The translations under genes and the position numbers were made by a program. This document shows, piece after piece, positions 19,430 to 31,881 of a DNA stretch of 42,275 nt (positions are counted from its first letter, which is position 1; each line of letters begins with the position of its first letter). Where the stretch lies: positions 1-42,275 of the forward strand of contig JARFQZ010000251.1 in assembly GCA_029287515.1 (NCBI GenBank), given 5' to 3'. The notes beneath the pieces are model-generated. The model was given only the letters and a program-made list of their open reading frames with translations. It was not told the DNA's origin and did no database searches. The stretch is from Lysobacterales bacterium (GTDB lineage: Bacteria; Pseudomonadota; Gammaproteobacteria; Xanthomonadales; SZUA-36).

Positions 19430-20286
19430 TGACACCCATTATTTCTGCACGCGGACTGACCAAGCGCTACGGGCGTACAACGGCCGTCGACCACATTGAC
19501 CTTGAAATCCCTCCCGGTAAAATCGTTGGCCTGATTGGCCCGAACGGCGCCGGAAAAACGTCTGCGTTGAAAGCCATTCTCGGCCTGGCGACATTCGAAG
19601 GTGACCTGTCCGTGCTCGGTAAAAACCCTTCACGCGACCGGGCTTCGCTGATGGAAGACGTGTGTTTTATTGCCGATGTCGCTGTTCTGCCACGCTGGGC
19701 GCGTGTCTGGCAGTTGATCGATGTCACCGAGAAACTGCATTCAGGCTTTTCGCGCGAGACCTGCATGGAATATCTGAGCCAGACCAAGATCACGCAGGAC
19801 CACAAGGTGAAACAGCTCTCCAAGGGCATGGTGGCACAACTGCACCTGGCGCTGGTCATGGCCATCGACGCGAAACTGCTGGTCCTGGACGAACCCACAC
19901 TCGGCCTGGACATCCTGTACCGCAAACAGTTTTATTCCAGCCTGCTGAACGACTACTTCGACGAGGAGCGCACCATCCTGATCACCACCCACCAGGTCGA
20001 GGAAGTGGAACATATCCTGACCGACCTCGTGTTCATACAGGACGGTAAAATTGCACTGGAGTCTTCGATGGAAGAGGTGGAGAGGCGGTACCTCGAATTG
20101 ATGGTTCGCCCGGAACAGGCCGAGCGGGCCAGGAGCCTGAACCCCTTGTACGAACGCGAACTGTTCGGGCGACATATATTTCTTTATGACAGCGTCGACC
20201 GGGAGCAACTGTCCGGCCTCGGAGAAATCCATACGCCCAGCGTCGCCGACCTGTTCGTGGCCACGATGAAAGGAGGCCAGTCATGA
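19429..20286 (+). CDS. ABC transporter ATP-binding protein
   Basis: Walker A GPNGAGKTSAL, signature QLSKGM, Walker B LLVLDEPTLGLD. Confidence 0.95.
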   Translation: MTPIISARGLTKRYGRTTAVDHIDLEIPPGKIVGLIGPNGAGKTSALKAILGLATFEGDLSVLGKNPSRDRASLMEDVCFIADVAVLPRWARVWQLIDVTEKLHSGFSRETCMEYLSQTKITQDHKVKQLSKGMVAQLHLALVMAIDAKLLVLDEPTLGLDILYRKQFYSSLLNDYFDEERTILITTHQVEEVEHILTDLVFIQDGKIALESSMEEVERRYLELMVRPEQAERARSLNPLYERELFGRHIFLYDSVDREQLSGLGEIHTPSVADLFVATMKGGQS

Positions 20287-21230
20287 ACCGCCTCATCGCA
20301 CTCGTCCGTCGCGAATTCTGGGAAAACAAAGGCGCCCTGCGCACCACTCCCCTGGTCATCGGGGGAATTTACATCGCATTCCTGTTGATGGGCCTGTTCA
20401 CGACCGCACATTTCGATAACGAGATGTACACATTCAGGGAAGCTATCCGGCTGCTGGCTTCACAGCCGGAAGAACTCCGGGCCGCGCACGGTTACGAAGT
20501 TCTGCTGGGCAGCTCACTGCTTTTCACCGTGGTCCTGGCATTCGTGGTGTTTTTCTACCTGCTGGGTGCGCTGTATGATGATCGCAAAGACCGCAGCATC
20601 CTGTTCTGGAAGTCACTGCCGGCCAGCGACACGTTAACCATCGCATCCAAGTTGATTACCGCCATGGTGTTGGCTCCCTTGATTTTCTGGGCGGTGTTCA
20701 TCCTGACGCAGATACTGATGGCCATCATCGCATCATTGATGGTGCTGTCCGTGGGAGAGAACCCCTGGACATTGTTCCTTTCAGTCGTGAACCCTTTCAA
20801 GGCCTGGGCCATGGTTTTGGCCAGCTACCTGGCGGCTTCCATCTGGTTCCTGCCGTTGCACGGATGGCTGTTGCTGGTATCGGCGTTCGCCCCGCGAATC
20901 CCCCTGCTGTTTGCCGTTTTGCCGCCGGTCATATTCGCCATTTTGCAGATCTGGATCACGTTCCTGAAAACGTTCACGCTCAATACCAGCCTGTTCGGCC
21001 TGATCGGCGACTGGATCGCCAACAGCCCGGCCATCCTGTTCGTCGATATGCATGACGGCCAGGGCGGCCTGTCGCTGGGAATCTCCCTGACCGGAGACTT
21101 CGATCACGCGGTGACCCTGACCAACATGCTGGACCGGCTGTTTTCTGTCCAGATGCTGTCAGGCCTGGTGGTAGCGGCCGTCTTCCTGGCCGGTGCACTG
21201 TGGCTCAGGCACCGGGCCACGGAGAGCTAG
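20283..21230 (+). CDS. ABC transporter permease (ABC-2 type)
   Basis: Multiple hydrophobic helices; 4-bp overlap with the ATPase gene. Confidence 0.85.
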   Translation: MNRLIALVRREFWENKGALRTTPLVIGGIYIAFLLMGLFTTAHFDNEMYTFREAIRLLASQPEELRAAHGYEVLLGSSLLFTVVLAFVVFFYLLGALYDDRKDRSILFWKSLPASDTLTIASKLITAMVLAPLIFWAVFILTQILMAIIASLMVLSVGENPWTLFLSVVNPFKAWAMVLASYLAASIWFLPLHGWLLLVSAFAPRIPLLFAVLPPVIFAILQIWITFLKTFTLNTSLFGLIGDWIANSPAILFVDMHDGQGGLSLGISLTGDFDHAVTLTNMLDRLFSVQMLSGLVVAAVFLAGALWLRHRATES

Positions 21231-21276
21231 TCAAGCATCTTCCGGTGGTATTTTTCTGCAGTGAACCGGGTTCAGC

Positions 21277-22662
21277 TTACTTCGGGATGCCACCCTTGGT
21301 GAGCAGCAATGGATCGAGCAATTTTTCCAGTTCCTTCTTTGACAAACCGGTCAGTTCCTCCGCAACTTCCCTGATGGGACGGCCCTGCTCGTAAGCCTGT
21401 TTGGCTGCCCTGGCCCCCAACTCGTAACCGATGACCGGGTTCAGGGCAGTAACCAGCACCGGATTGCGCTCCAGCGCCGCTTCGATGCTTTCCATTTTCA
21501 GAGTGAAACCTGAAATCGCCTTGTCAGCCAGCACACCACTGGCGGTAGAGAGGATATGGATACTCTGAAGAAGGTTCTGAGCGATGACCGGCATCATGAC
21601 GTTCAGTTGGAACAGGCCCGACTGCCCGCCCACCGTGATCACCGCATCATTACCCATGACCTGTGCACAAACCATGCAAACAGATTCCGGGATAACCGGG
21701 TTGACCTTTCCGGGCATGATGGAAGAACCCGGTTGCAACGCCGGCAATTCGATTTCCGCGATACCCGCCAGCGGCCCGGAATTCATCAGGCGCAGATCAT
21801 TGGCAATCTTCATCAGGCTGCACGCCAGGGTTTTCAACTGACCGGAAAGTTCAACCGACGCGTCCTGTGAACTGATGCCCTCGAAAGGGTTCTCAGCCGC
21901 CCTGAATTTGACTGTCGTCAAGCGCTCCAGCCTGGCAGCTACCCTGCCCCCGAATTCCGGGTGGGTATTGATGCCTGTGCCGACCGCGGAACCTCCCAGG
22001 GGAAGCTGCCGAACACGTTTTATCGCACTCCTGATCCGCTTGATGTTCGACCGAATCTGCTGTGACCAGCAACCCAGTTCCTGCCCGAAGGTCACCGGCA
22101 TGGCGTCCATCAGGTGAGTTCGCCCGGTTTTGACGACATTCTCGAGTTCCTCGGCCTTGATGTCGATGGTTTCCGCGAGATGGAGCAAGGAAGGGATCAG
22201 CTCCTGCCTGACCAGCAGCGTGGCGGCAACCTGGATCGCTGAAGGAACAACGTCGTTCGAACTCTGCCCCATGTTCACATGGTCATTGGGATGGATCTCA
22301 GCATCACATTCCCTCGCCGCCAGCGTAGCAATCACCTCGTTGGCGTTCATGTTGCTGGAGGTGCCTGACCCGGTCTGGAACACGTCAACCGGAAACTGGT
22401 CAGCCACTTCGCCCGAGGCCACTTTCGCGGACGCATTGGCGATCGCCTTCGCACGCGATTCATCCAGCAGCCCCAGGTCGTGGTTTACCATCGCTGCAGC
22501 CTGCTTGATCAGGCCCAGCGACCGGACGAATGCCAGGGGCATGGGCTGGCCGCTTATCGGAAAATTCTGCAGTGCCCGCTGGGTTTGCGCACCCCATAAC
22601 GCATCTTCAGGCACCTGGATTTCACCCATGCTGTCACGATCCGTTCGATATTTTTTGTTCAT
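21277..22662 (-). CDS. fumC: fumarate hydratase class II
   Basis: TGSGTSSNMNANEVIA, HPNDHVNMGQSSNDVVPSA, GSSIMPGKVNPVIPE. Confidence 0.97.
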   Translation of the reverse strand: MNKKYRTDRDSMGEIQVPEDALWGAQTQRALQNFPISGQPMPLAFVRSLGLIKQAAAMVNHDLGLLDESRAKAIANASAKVASGEVADQFPVDVFQTGSGTSSNMNANEVIATLAARECDAEIHPNDHVNMGQSSNDVVPSAIQVAATLLVRQELIPSLLHLAETIDIKAEELENVVKTGRTHLMDAMPVTFGQELGCWSQQIRSNIKRIRSAIKRVRQLPLGGSAVGTGINTHPEFGGRVAARLERLTTVKFRAAENPFEGISSQDASVELSGQLKTLACSLMKIANDLRLMNSGPLAGIAEIELPALQPGSSIMPGKVNPVIPESVCMVCAQVMGNDAVITVGGQSGLFQLNVMMPVIAQNLLQSIHILSTASGVLADKAISGFTLKMESIEAALERNPVLVTALNPVIGYELGARAAKQAYEQGRPIREVAEELTGLSKKELEKLLDPLLLTKGGIPK

Positions 22663-22664
22663 AG

Positions 22665-24119
<1,455 letters not shown>

Positions 24120-24129
24120 CCCGGCCACG

Positions 24130-25263
24130 ATGTTCAGTCACTGCGGCCTGACACCACAGCAGTTTCTCGATGGCTACTGGCAGAGAAAGCCTCTGCTGAT
24201 ACGGCAGGCTTTTGCCGATTTCCAGCCCGAACTGGACCGGGATGACATCGCCGGGCTGGCCTGCGAAGAACTCGCAGAGTCCCGGCTGATTACGGGCAGT
24301 TATCCCGAGCACGACTGGCAACTGCGATACGGCCCGTTTTCCGAAGCTGACTTCGCTGAAATGCCTGAATGCAACTGGACCCTGCTGGTACAGGATGTCG
24401 AAAAACACTATCCGCCCCTGTCCGGGCTCATGAGCAGGTTCGATTTCATTCCCCGCTGGCGGATCGACGACCTGATGGCCAGCGTGGCAGGTCCCGGAGG
24501 TTCAGTTGGACCACACGTTGATCAGTACGATGTGTTCCTGATCCAGGCGGAAGGCAGCAGGACCTGGGCTATCGCCCATTCGTACGAAGACGAACTTCTG
24601 CCGGACTGCGAACTGAACGTCATGCGCTCATTCACACCCGAACAGCAATGGACCCTGCAACCCGGCGACGCGCTCTACCTTCCCCCGGGTGTGGCTCATC
24701 ACGGCGTTGCGCTGAATAGCGGCATGACCTGGTCCGTGGGTATGCGGGCGCCGAGTGCAGCGGATTTGTTCCAGGCTTTCGGTGAATGGTCCGCTGAACA
24801 GCCCGGCGATGGCGGCCGGTACCGGGATCGCGGTTTGAAAGTGTCCCGATGCGCCGGCCGGGTCGGCCCTGACGCCATCGCCCGTTTCGAGCAATTCTTC
24901 CAGTCTACCGGTGCGGGCAGCCCGGGTTTCAGCTCGTTCCTGGGATCGTTTCTGTCGTCATACCGGCTGGCGCACAAACCGGCCCCGCCTGATGTCCTTT
25001 TCGACCCATCTTCGCTCGGGGAAGTCCTGAAAAATGGCGGCTCACTGAAACATAACCCATGGACCCGGCTGCTCTGGCTGCAACATGACGATGGGGCGAG
25101 CCTGTTCGCCGCAGGCACAGAATTTCCCTGCCCGGCCGCACTGGCGGAAACCGTCTGCGACCCCGGACTTCTCTCCCGGCTGAAGGCGGGCACGAGTGCA
25201 AGTGATCTCGAACTGCTTTGCGAACTGCTGAACCGGGGACATCTCTACGTTGAACAGTTATAA
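24130..25263 (+). CDS. roxA: JmjC-like cupin, 50S ribosomal protein L16 arginine hydroxylase family (RoxA/YcfD)
   Basis: QQFLDGYWQRKPLLIRQAF, GSVGPHVDQYDVFLIQ (HxD), LYLPPGVAHHGV. Confidence 0.88.
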   Translation: MFSHCGLTPQQFLDGYWQRKPLLIRQAFADFQPELDRDDIAGLACEELAESRLITGSYPEHDWQLRYGPFSEADFAEMPECNWTLLVQDVEKHYPPLSGLMSRFDFIPRWRIDDLMASVAGPGGSVGPHVDQYDVFLIQAEGSRTWAIAHSYEDELLPDCELNVMRSFTPEQQWTLQPGDALYLPPGVAHHGVALNSGMTWSVGMRAPSAADLFQAFGEWSAEQPGDGGRYRDRGLKVSRCAGRVGPDAIARFEQFFQSTGAGSPGFSSFLGSFLSSYRLAHKPAPPDVLFDPSSLGEVLKNGGSLKHNPWTRLLWLQHDDGASLFAAGTEFPCPAALAETVCDPGLLSRLKAGTSASDLELLCELLNRGHLYVEQL

Positions 25264-25272
25264 TGATCGCTT

Positions 25273-25305
25273 ACGCCGGAGAGTCGCGAGGTTCCGGCGT
25301 TTTTT
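25273..25305 (+). terminator. Rho-independent terminator after roxA
   Basis: ACGCCGGA-gagtcgcgaggt-TCCGGCGT perfect 8-bp stem followed by a run of T (six Ts counting the last stem base). Confidence 0.85.
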
Positions 25306-25331
25306 GACTTTAAAGCCCGGAATCCTATTGG
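25304..25331 (+). promoter_or_regulatory. candidate sucA promoter (TTGACT-16 nt-TATTGG)
   Basis: TTGACT at 25304-25309 begins inside the terminator U-tract; TATTGG at 25326-25331. Confidence 0.35.
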
Positions 25332-25349
25332 CCCAAAACGGAACATTGC

Positions 25350-28157
25350 GTGAAGCGTAAGCTGCAGGAATTTTACAAGTCGTCTCACTTGTCGGGTGGC
25401 AACGCCGCCTACATCGAGGGGTACTACGAAGACTGGCTGGAAGACCCTTCCAGTGTTCCTGCCCACTGGGCGGAATTGTTCGCTACGCTTCAGAGCGGCG
25501 CAGATTCGGAGTCGGGCCACCTCGACGTGCAGGAAAAGTTCAGGTTGCTGGGCAGCCTGCCCCCTGTCGGCACGTCCAGCACCGAGGATTCCCAGCACAA
25601 GGAAGCCGCTGTCGTGAAACTGATCACGGCATACCGGATCCGGGGGCATGAAGTCGCGAACCTGGATCCACTGGGTCAACCCCACCATGCACCGGTAGAG
25701 GATCTCGACCCGGCTTACCACGATCTTCATGCCGGGGACATGGACCGTTATTTCGACACGGCGGCCCTGTTTGCGCCGGACCAGATGAAGTTGCGCGACA
25801 TCATTGCCCTGTGCGAGCGCGTTTACTGCGGCAGCATCGGTGTCGAATCGGTCCACATTACCGACACCGCCAAGCGCCGCTGGCTGCAGGAAAGGCTTGA
25901 ATCGGGTGGCGGCGCCTACGACGTCAACGACGAGGAACGCCTGCGGATTATTCACTTCCTGACGGCCGCGGAAGGGCTGGAAAAGTATCTGCATACGCGT
26001 TACGTGGGGCAGAAGCGGTTTTCTCTGGAAGGTGGCGACAGCCTGATCCCGCTGTTGCACGAAATCATGCTGCATGCCGGGGAGCGCGGCGTCGAAGAAG
26101 TCGTCATGGGCATGGCGCACCGCGGGCGGCTGAATGTGCTGGTCAACATACTCGGCAAGTCTCCGGAGATGCTGTTTGCGGAATTCGAAGGCAATCTGAA
26201 CGAACAGAACCCCCTGCGCTCGGGTGATGTGAAGTATCACCTCGGGTTCGCATCGGACATCCAGACAAAGGGCGGCCCTTTGCACATGGCCATGGCCTTC
26301 AATCCGTCCCACCTGGAGATCGTGGACCCGGTTGTGCTCGGTTCGGCCAGGGCGCGCCAGGTGCGCCGTAAAGACAACAATCACGACAAGGTCATGCCGA
26401 TCCTGATCCACGGCGACGCCTCGTTTTCCGGCCAGGGAGTCGTGATGGAGCTGTTCCAGATGTCGGAGACCCGCGGATTTGCGGTTGGCGGCACTCTGCA
26501 CATCGTGGTCAACAACCAGATCGGTTTCACCACCAGCAACCCGGACGACATGCGGTCCACGCTGTATTGCACGACCATTGCGAAAATGATTCACGCACCG
26601 ATCTTTCACGTGAACGGCGACGACCCCGAGGCCGTCCATCACGTCATGAAGATCGCCTGTGATTTCAGGTCGCGGTTCAAACGGGACGTGGTGATCGACC
26701 TGGTCTGTTACCGCCGCCACGGCCATAACGAAGCGGATGAGCCGGCAGTTACCCAGCCGTTGATGTACAAGAAGATCCGCGCCATGAAAACCACCCGGCA
26801 GAAATACGCGGACCAGCTGACCAAAAGCGGGTTGATCGGAGCCGGCACGGCCCAGAAAATGATGGATGACTACCGTGAACACCTTGACCGGGGAGAGCAG
26901 GTGGCGGATGTCGAAACCGAACCCCGGACCAACGAGTACGCCGCGAACTGGCACAACTTCGATCACGTCGATGAACCCTGTGACATCGACACGGCCATCC
27001 CGCTGGAAAAAATACGCAGCCTTGCAGACCAGCTCTTGACCCTTCCTGACGGATTCAAACTCCACAACCGCGTCAAGCGCATCATGGAAGACCGCAAAAA
27101 GATGGCGGCCGGCGACTTGCCGCTGGACTGGGGTTTTGCTGAAACGATGGCCTATGCCAGCCTGATCGAAGACGGTAAGCGCCTGCGCCTGGTAGGACAG
27201 GACGCTGGCCGCGGCACGTTCTTCCACCGTCACGCCGTTTTGCACAACCAGGTTGACGCCAGCACCTACATACCCCTTAAACATATAGATCCGGAACGAA
27301 CGGTGTCCGTGATCGACTCGCTGCTGTCGGAAGAGGCCGTCCTCGCTTTCGAATACGGCTACGCGACAGCAGCACCGGAAACACTGGTCATCTGGGAAGG
27401 GCAGTTTGGAGACTTTGCCAATGGCGCCCAGGTGGTCATCGACCAGTTCATCACGTCCGGCGAAGCCAAGTGGGGTCGTCTTTGCGGGCTCACCCTTTTC
27501 CTGCCTCACGGCTATGAAGGCCAGGGCCCTGAGCATTCAAGCGCACGGCTGGAGCGATTCATGCAGCTGTGCGCGAACCACAATATACAGGTGTGCGTCC
27601 CCTCCACTCCGGCCCAGATGTTCCACCTGCTGCGCCGCCAGATGCTGCAACCCACACGCAAGCCGCTGGTCGTCATGACACCGAAAAGCCTTTTGCGCAG
27701 CAAAGCGGCCACCAGTGCACTGGAAGTGCTCTTCCAGGGCCGTTTCCAGCAAGTCATCGGCGATCGAGGCCCGGGTGATGCGGACGAGATTAAACGGGTG
27801 GTTTTCTGTTCCGGTAAAGTCTATTACGAGCTGGCAGAGAAACGGGATGCCGAGAACATCCGTTCGGTCGCTGTAATGCGTGCTGAACAACTGTACCCGT
27901 TCCCTGAAGATGATCTGCGCGGTTTCGTGAACGAATTTCCAAACGCCACCGAAGTGGTGTGGTGCCAGGAAGAACCGCAGAACCAGGGGGCCTGGTACCA
28001 GATACGCCATCACCTGCAGGCCTGTCTATCCGACCGGCACACCCTGAAATACGTGGGACGCCCGCACTCGGCCTCACCGGCCGTGGGCTACTACACGCGA
28101 CACCTGGAAGAACAGCAGCAACTTGTCGATGAAGCCATCATGCCGGCCGCCAACTGA
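25350..28157 (+). CDS. sucA: 2-oxoglutarate dehydrogenase E1 component
   Basis: 935 aa, GTG start; [58 protein letters not shown]. Confidence 0.97.
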   Translation: MKRKLQEFYKSSHLSGGNAAYIEGYYEDWLEDPSSVPAHWAELFATLQSGADSESGHLDVQEKFRLLGSLPPVGTSSTEDSQHKEAAVVKLITAYRIRGHEVANLDPLGQPHHAPVEDLDPAYHDLHAGDMDRYFDTAALFAPDQMKLRDIIALCERVYCGSIGVESVHITDTAKRRWLQERLESGGGAYDVNDEERLRIIHFLTAAEGLEKYLHTRYVGQKRFSLEGGDSLIPLLHEIMLHAGERGVEEVVMGMAHRGRLNVLVNILGKSPEMLFAEFEGNLNEQNPLRSGDVKYHLGFASDIQTKGGPLHMAMAFNPSHLEIVDPVVLGSARARQVRRKDNNHDKVMPILIHGDASFSGQGVVMELFQMSETRGFAVGGTLHIVVNNQIGFTTSNPDDMRSTLYCTTIAKMIHAPIFHVNGDDPEAVHHVMKIACDFRSRFKRDVVIDLVCYRRHGHNEADEPAVTQPLMYKKIRAMKTTRQKYADQLTKSGLIGAGTAQKMMDDYREHLDRGEQVADVETEPRTNEYAANWHNFDHVDEPCDIDTAIPLEKIRSLADQLLTLPDGFKLHNRVKRIMEDRKKMAAGDLPLDWGFAETMAYASLIEDGKRLRLVGQDAGRGTFFHRHAVLHNQVDASTYIPLKHIDPERTVSVIDSLLSEEAVLAFEYGYATAAPETLVIWEGQFGDFANGAQVVIDQFITSGEAKWGRLCGLTLFLPHGYEGQGPEHSSARLERFMQLCANHNIQVCVPSTPAQMFHLLRRQMLQPTRKPLVVMTPKSLLRSKAATSALEVLFQGRFQQVIGDRGPGDADEIKRVVFCSGKVYYELAEKRDAENIRSVAVMRAEQLYPFPEDDLRGFVNEFPNATEVVWCQEEPQNQGAWYQIRHHLQACLSDRHTLKYVGRPHSASPAVGYYTRHLEEQQQLVDEAIMPAAN

Positions 28158-28177
28158 GAACAAATGGGATCAAGTCA

Positions 28178-29341
28178 ATGACGATCGAAGTAAAAGTACC
28201 TGTCTTACCTGAATCAGTAGAAGACGCCACCATTGCAGGCTGGCACAAAAAGCCGGGGGATACGATCCGGCGGGACGAGAACCTGGTGGACCTGGAGACG
28301 GACAAGGTCGTGCTGGAGGTTCCGGCGCCGGCCGACGGCACCATACAGGAGATCAAGGCCTCTGAGGGCGACACGGTCAACAGCGATGACGTGATCGCGA
28401 TCATCGAGGAAGGCGCCATTGATGCCCCTGCGCAAGAATCACCGCCAACTGAAGCGGAGGCGCCTGCTGCTCCAGCGGTTGCAGAACCCGCTGTATCGAC
28501 GGCGGATACACCGAAGCTCAGCCCTTCAGCGCGCCGGGTTGCCGAGGAAGAAAACGTTGATCCGGGCAGCCTGGAGGGTACCGGCCGAGGCGGCAGGGTA
28601 ACCAAGGGCGACGTGCTGAACTTTATCAAGGGCGGCGGATCCCGGCTGGAAGAGCGCGTGAAGATGACACGCCTGCGCAGCCGCGTGGCGGAACGGATGA
28701 AAGAGGCCCAGAACACCGCCGCGATCCTGACTTCGTTCAACGAGGTCGATCTGAAAGCCGTGATGGACCTGCGCCGCAAGTACCAGGATCAGTTCATCGA
28801 CCGGCACGGTATCAAGCTGGGCCTGATGTCATTCTTCGTTAAGGCCTGCTGCGAAGCCCTGCGCAAGCATCCGGTAGTCAATGCCTCCATCGATGGAGAC
28901 GAAATCGTCTATCACAACTATCAGGACATCGGCATCGCCGTATCCACAGAGCGCGGCCTGATGGTGCCGGTCGTACGAAATGCTGAAAGCATGGGGCTCG
29001 CGGATATAGAAAAGAACATCAACCATTTTGCCCAGAAAGCCCGCGATGGCTCGATATCGCTGGAAGACCTGCAGGGCGGTACTTTCTCCATCACCAATGG
29101 CGGCGTTTTCGGATCGCTGGTTTCCACCCCGCTGCTGAATCCGCCGCAGAGTGCCATTCTGGGCATGCATACGATCAAGGAACGACCGGTGGTTGTGGAC
29201 GGTGAAATCGTCGCGCGGCCAATGATGTACCTGGCAATCAGTTACGATCACCGCCTGATCGACGGTAAGGACGCGGTGCAGTTCCTGGTAGCCGTCAAGG
29301 AAACCCTGGAAGACCCGGCCCGGTTGCTACTGGGCCTGTAA
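28178..29341 (+). CDS. sucB: 2-oxoglutarate dehydrogenase E2, dihydrolipoamide succinyltransferase
   Basis: Lipoyl site [17 protein letters not shown]; catalytic [13 protein letters not shown]. Confidence 0.97.
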   Translation: MTIEVKVPVLPESVEDATIAGWHKKPGDTIRRDENLVDLETDKVVLEVPAPADGTIQEIKASEGDTVNSDDVIAIIEEGAIDAPAQESPPTEAEAPAAPAVAEPAVSTADTPKLSPSARRVAEEENVDPGSLEGTGRGGRVTKGDVLNFIKGGGSRLEERVKMTRLRSRVAERMKEAQNTAAILTSFNEVDLKAVMDLRRKYQDQFIDRHGIKLGLMSFFVKACCEALRKHPVVNASIDGDEIVYHNYQDIGIAVSTERGLMVPVVRNAESMGLADIEKNINHFAQKARDGSISLEDLQGGTFSITNGGVFGSLVSTPLLNPPQSAILGMHTIKERPVVVDGEIVARPMMYLAISYDHRLIDGKDAVQFLVAVKETLEDPARLLLGL

Positions 29342-29353
29342 AGGAAATTTCGC

Positions 29354-30781
29354 ATGTCTGATAAATTCGATGTAATCGTGATTGGCGGCGGGCCCGGCGG
29401 CTACGTGGCAGCCATTCGCGCGGCCCAGCTGGGTTTGAAAACCGCCTGTATCGACGCGTTTACCGGTAAAGATGGCAAGGCGTCGCCGGGCGGCACCTGC
29501 CTTAACGTCGGCTGCATACCCTCCAAGACCCTGCTGGATTCGAGCAAGCACTTTCACCATGTTCAACACGACTATGCGGCACACGGCATCACCGTCAGCG
29601 ACGCCCAGATCGATGTCCCGCAAATGATTGCCCGGAAAGACGGGGTGGTCAGGAAACTGACCGGCGGTGTCAGCCAGCTGCTCAAGGGCAACAAGGTCAG
29701 TTTTTTTCATGGCACGGGAAAGCTGAAGACCGGTCTCGAAGTTGAGATCACACCGGCAGATGAAGGCGATACGATCTCTCTCCATGGCAAAAACATCATT
29801 CTCGCCTCGGGGTCGGTGCCGATCGAAATTCCCGGCGTGCCTTTCGACGGTGAATACATTGTCGACAATGTCGGCGCGCTCGATTTCGATCACGTTCCCG
29901 ATACGCTTGGCGTGATCGGAGCCGGGGTCATCGGCCTCGAACTCGGCTCAGTGTGGAACCGCCTCGGGTCGAAAGTAACTTTACTGGAAGCCCTGCCGGA
30001 CTTTCTCGCGCTGGCGGACAAGGACATCAGCAAACAGGCGCTTCGTGAATTCAAGAAACAGGGGCTGGAAATTCACCTTGGCAGCATGGTCAAAAGCGCC
30101 GGTGTCGAGGATGGAAAAGTGAAGGTAACCATTGAAGACGCCAAGGGAGAACACCAGCACACTTTCGAACGCCTGCTGGTCAGCGTCGGGCGAAAACCTT
30201 ATACCGACGGCTTACTGAGCGAGGATTGTGGCGTGAAGCTGACGGAAAAAGGACAGATCGACGTCAATGAGCAGTCGCAGACTTCGGTGCCGGGTGTCTG
30301 GGCGATCGGTGACTGCGTTCGCGGCCCGATGCTGGCTCACAAGGCGTCGGAAGAAGGGGTTGCCGTCGCTGAGCTCATTGCCGGCAAGCCGGCGAACATC
30401 CACTTTGATACGGTTCCCTGGGTGGTCTATACCGACCCGGAGATTGCATGGGTCGGAAAAACCGAACAGGAATTGCAGGCTGCCGGCATCGATTACAAGA
30501 CCGGTTCGTTCCCCTTCGCCGCCAACGGGCGCGCCCTGGCGGGAGGTCATTCCTCGGGCATGGTAAAGATGCTTGCCGATGCGGAAACGGATGAAATTCT
30601 CGGTGTTCATATCTTCGGTGCAAATGCCTCCGAACTGGTCTCCGAATGCGTGGTCGCCATGGAGTTCCAGGGCGCCAGCGAGGACCTGGCGCGCATCGTG
30701 CACGCCCACCCCACTCTGTCAGAAGCCGTACATGAGGCAGCTTTGCATCTGGATGGCCGCGCCATCCACCGGGGAAACTAG
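29354..30781 (+). CDS. lpdA: dihydrolipoyl dehydrogenase (E3)
   Basis: GGGPGGYVAAIRAAQLG; redox disulphide GGTCLNVGCIPSKTLL. Confidence 0.97.
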   Translation: MSDKFDVIVIGGGPGGYVAAIRAAQLGLKTACIDAFTGKDGKASPGGTCLNVGCIPSKTLLDSSKHFHHVQHDYAAHGITVSDAQIDVPQMIARKDGVVRKLTGGVSQLLKGNKVSFFHGTGKLKTGLEVEITPADEGDTISLHGKNIILASGSVPIEIPGVPFDGEYIVDNVGALDFDHVPDTLGVIGAGVIGLELGSVWNRLGSKVTLLEALPDFLALADKDISKQALREFKKQGLEIHLGSMVKSAGVEDGKVKVTIEDAKGEHQHTFERLLVSVGRKPYTDGLLSEDCGVKLTEKGQIDVNEQSQTSVPGVWAIGDCVRGPMLAHKASEEGVAVAELIAGKPANIHFDTVPWVVYTDPEIAWVGKTEQELQAAGIDYKTGSFPFAANGRALAGGHSSGMVKMLADAETDEILGVHIFGANASELVSECVVAMEFQGASEDLARIVHAHPTLSEAVHEAALHLDGRAIHRGN

Positions 30782-30792
30782 AGGACTTACCC

Positions 30793-31806
30793 ATGAGTAA
30801 CATACCTTCGCAATTCAACGCTTTCCGTATTCATAACGATGACGACGGTTACCGATCCGGGCTTGAAAGCATCGCCATTGACGACCTGAGTGAAGGCGAG
30901 GTCACGATCCAGGTCGCCTGGTCTGGCGTCAATTTCAAAGACGCGCTGGCCGCAACCGGAAAGGGCAAGATTCTGAGAACTTACCCACTGGCCGGCGGCA
31001 TCGACGTGGCCGGGGTCGTTGTCGAATCCAGCTGCGACCAGGTTGCCGTCGGTGACCGGGTTCTGGCCAATGGCAGCGGTTTGTCTGAAGTGCGCGATGG
31101 CGGATACTCGGAATACCTGAGGCTTTCCAGCGACATCGTTGTACCTTTGCCGGAGAATCTCACCATGCGCGAAGCCATGGGGCTTGGAACGGCGGGTTTC
31201 ACTGCCGCCATGAGCCTTTATCGCATGGAAGCGGCAGGCCAGGAACCGGAAATGGGCCCAATCGTGGTGACAGGTGCCAGCGGCGGTGTAGGCACCGTCG
31301 CCATTGATCTGTTGACCAGGGCCGGGTATGAAGTCCATGCCATTACCGGCAAAACCGGGGAATTCGACTGGCTCGAAAGCCTGGGTGCAACCCAATGCAT
31401 TTCGCGCCATGATCTGCACTGGGGCAAAAAACCGCTCGACAGAACCCGCTGGGCGGGCTGCATCGACAGTGTAGGCGGTGACATGCTGGCCGGCATTGCA
31501 GCCGTCACCGACCTGTGGGGCAACATTGCCTGTTGCGGAATGGCCGGGGGGCACGGTCTCAACACCACCGTATTCCCGCTGATTCTCAGGGGAGTGAGCT
31601 TCCTCGGAATCAGTTCTGCGAACTGCCATATCGACATGCGCAGGACACTTTGGAATCGCCTGGGCCACGAATGGAAACCTGCCCATCTCGATGAGATCAT
31701 CACCCGGGAAGTCACCCTTGACGGCATGGAACCCGTCTTCAATGACATGATGGAAAGCCGTTCGCTCGGGCGAACCGTGGTGAAAATTGGTGAAATTGAA
31801 GATTGA
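30793..31806 (+). CDS. acuI: zinc-free MDR oxidoreductase of the YhdH/AcuI (acrylyl-CoA reductase) group
   Basis: WSGVNFKDALAATGKGKILRTYPLAGGIDVAGVV; VTGASGGVGTVAIDLL; CCGMAGGHGLNTTVFPLILRGVSFLGISS. Confidence 0.85.
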   Translation: MSNIPSQFNAFRIHNDDDGYRSGLESIAIDDLSEGEVTIQVAWSGVNFKDALAATGKGKILRTYPLAGGIDVAGVVVESSCDQVAVGDRVLANGSGLSEVRDGGYSEYLRLSSDIVVPLPENLTMREAMGLGTAGFTAAMSLYRMEAAGQEPEMGPIVVTGASGGVGTVAIDLLTRAGYEVHAITGKTGEFDWLESLGATQCISRHDLHWGKKPLDRTRWAGCIDSVGGDMLAGIAAVTDLWGNIACCGMAGGHGLNTTVFPLILRGVSFLGISSANCHIDMRRTLWNRLGHEWKPAHLDEIITREVTLDGMEPVFNDMMESRSLGRTVVKIGEIED

Positions 31807-31881
31807 TCTTCCCAAATATCATTTATTTACGGCATAATAGCCACACACGGGATGAATCTTACGCAGGGAGCGGGAGCTGGC

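Noticed and set aside
21262-21274. TGAACCGGGTTCA palindrome between the ABC permease and fumC
   Set aside because: Loop too short for a terminator hairpin, no T-run, and short palindromes are expected by chance.
25245-27536. 763-aa minus-strand ORF
   Set aside because: Exactly antisense to sucA; composition is that of a GC-bias shadow frame with no recognisable domain.
29701-29707. T7 homopolymer in lpdA as a frameshift site
   Set aside because: Encodes plain Ser-Phe-Phe in an intact conserved ORF; no sign of a programmed shift.
30787-31815. 342-aa minus-strand ORF
   Set aside because: Antisense shadow of the AcuI/YhdH gene.
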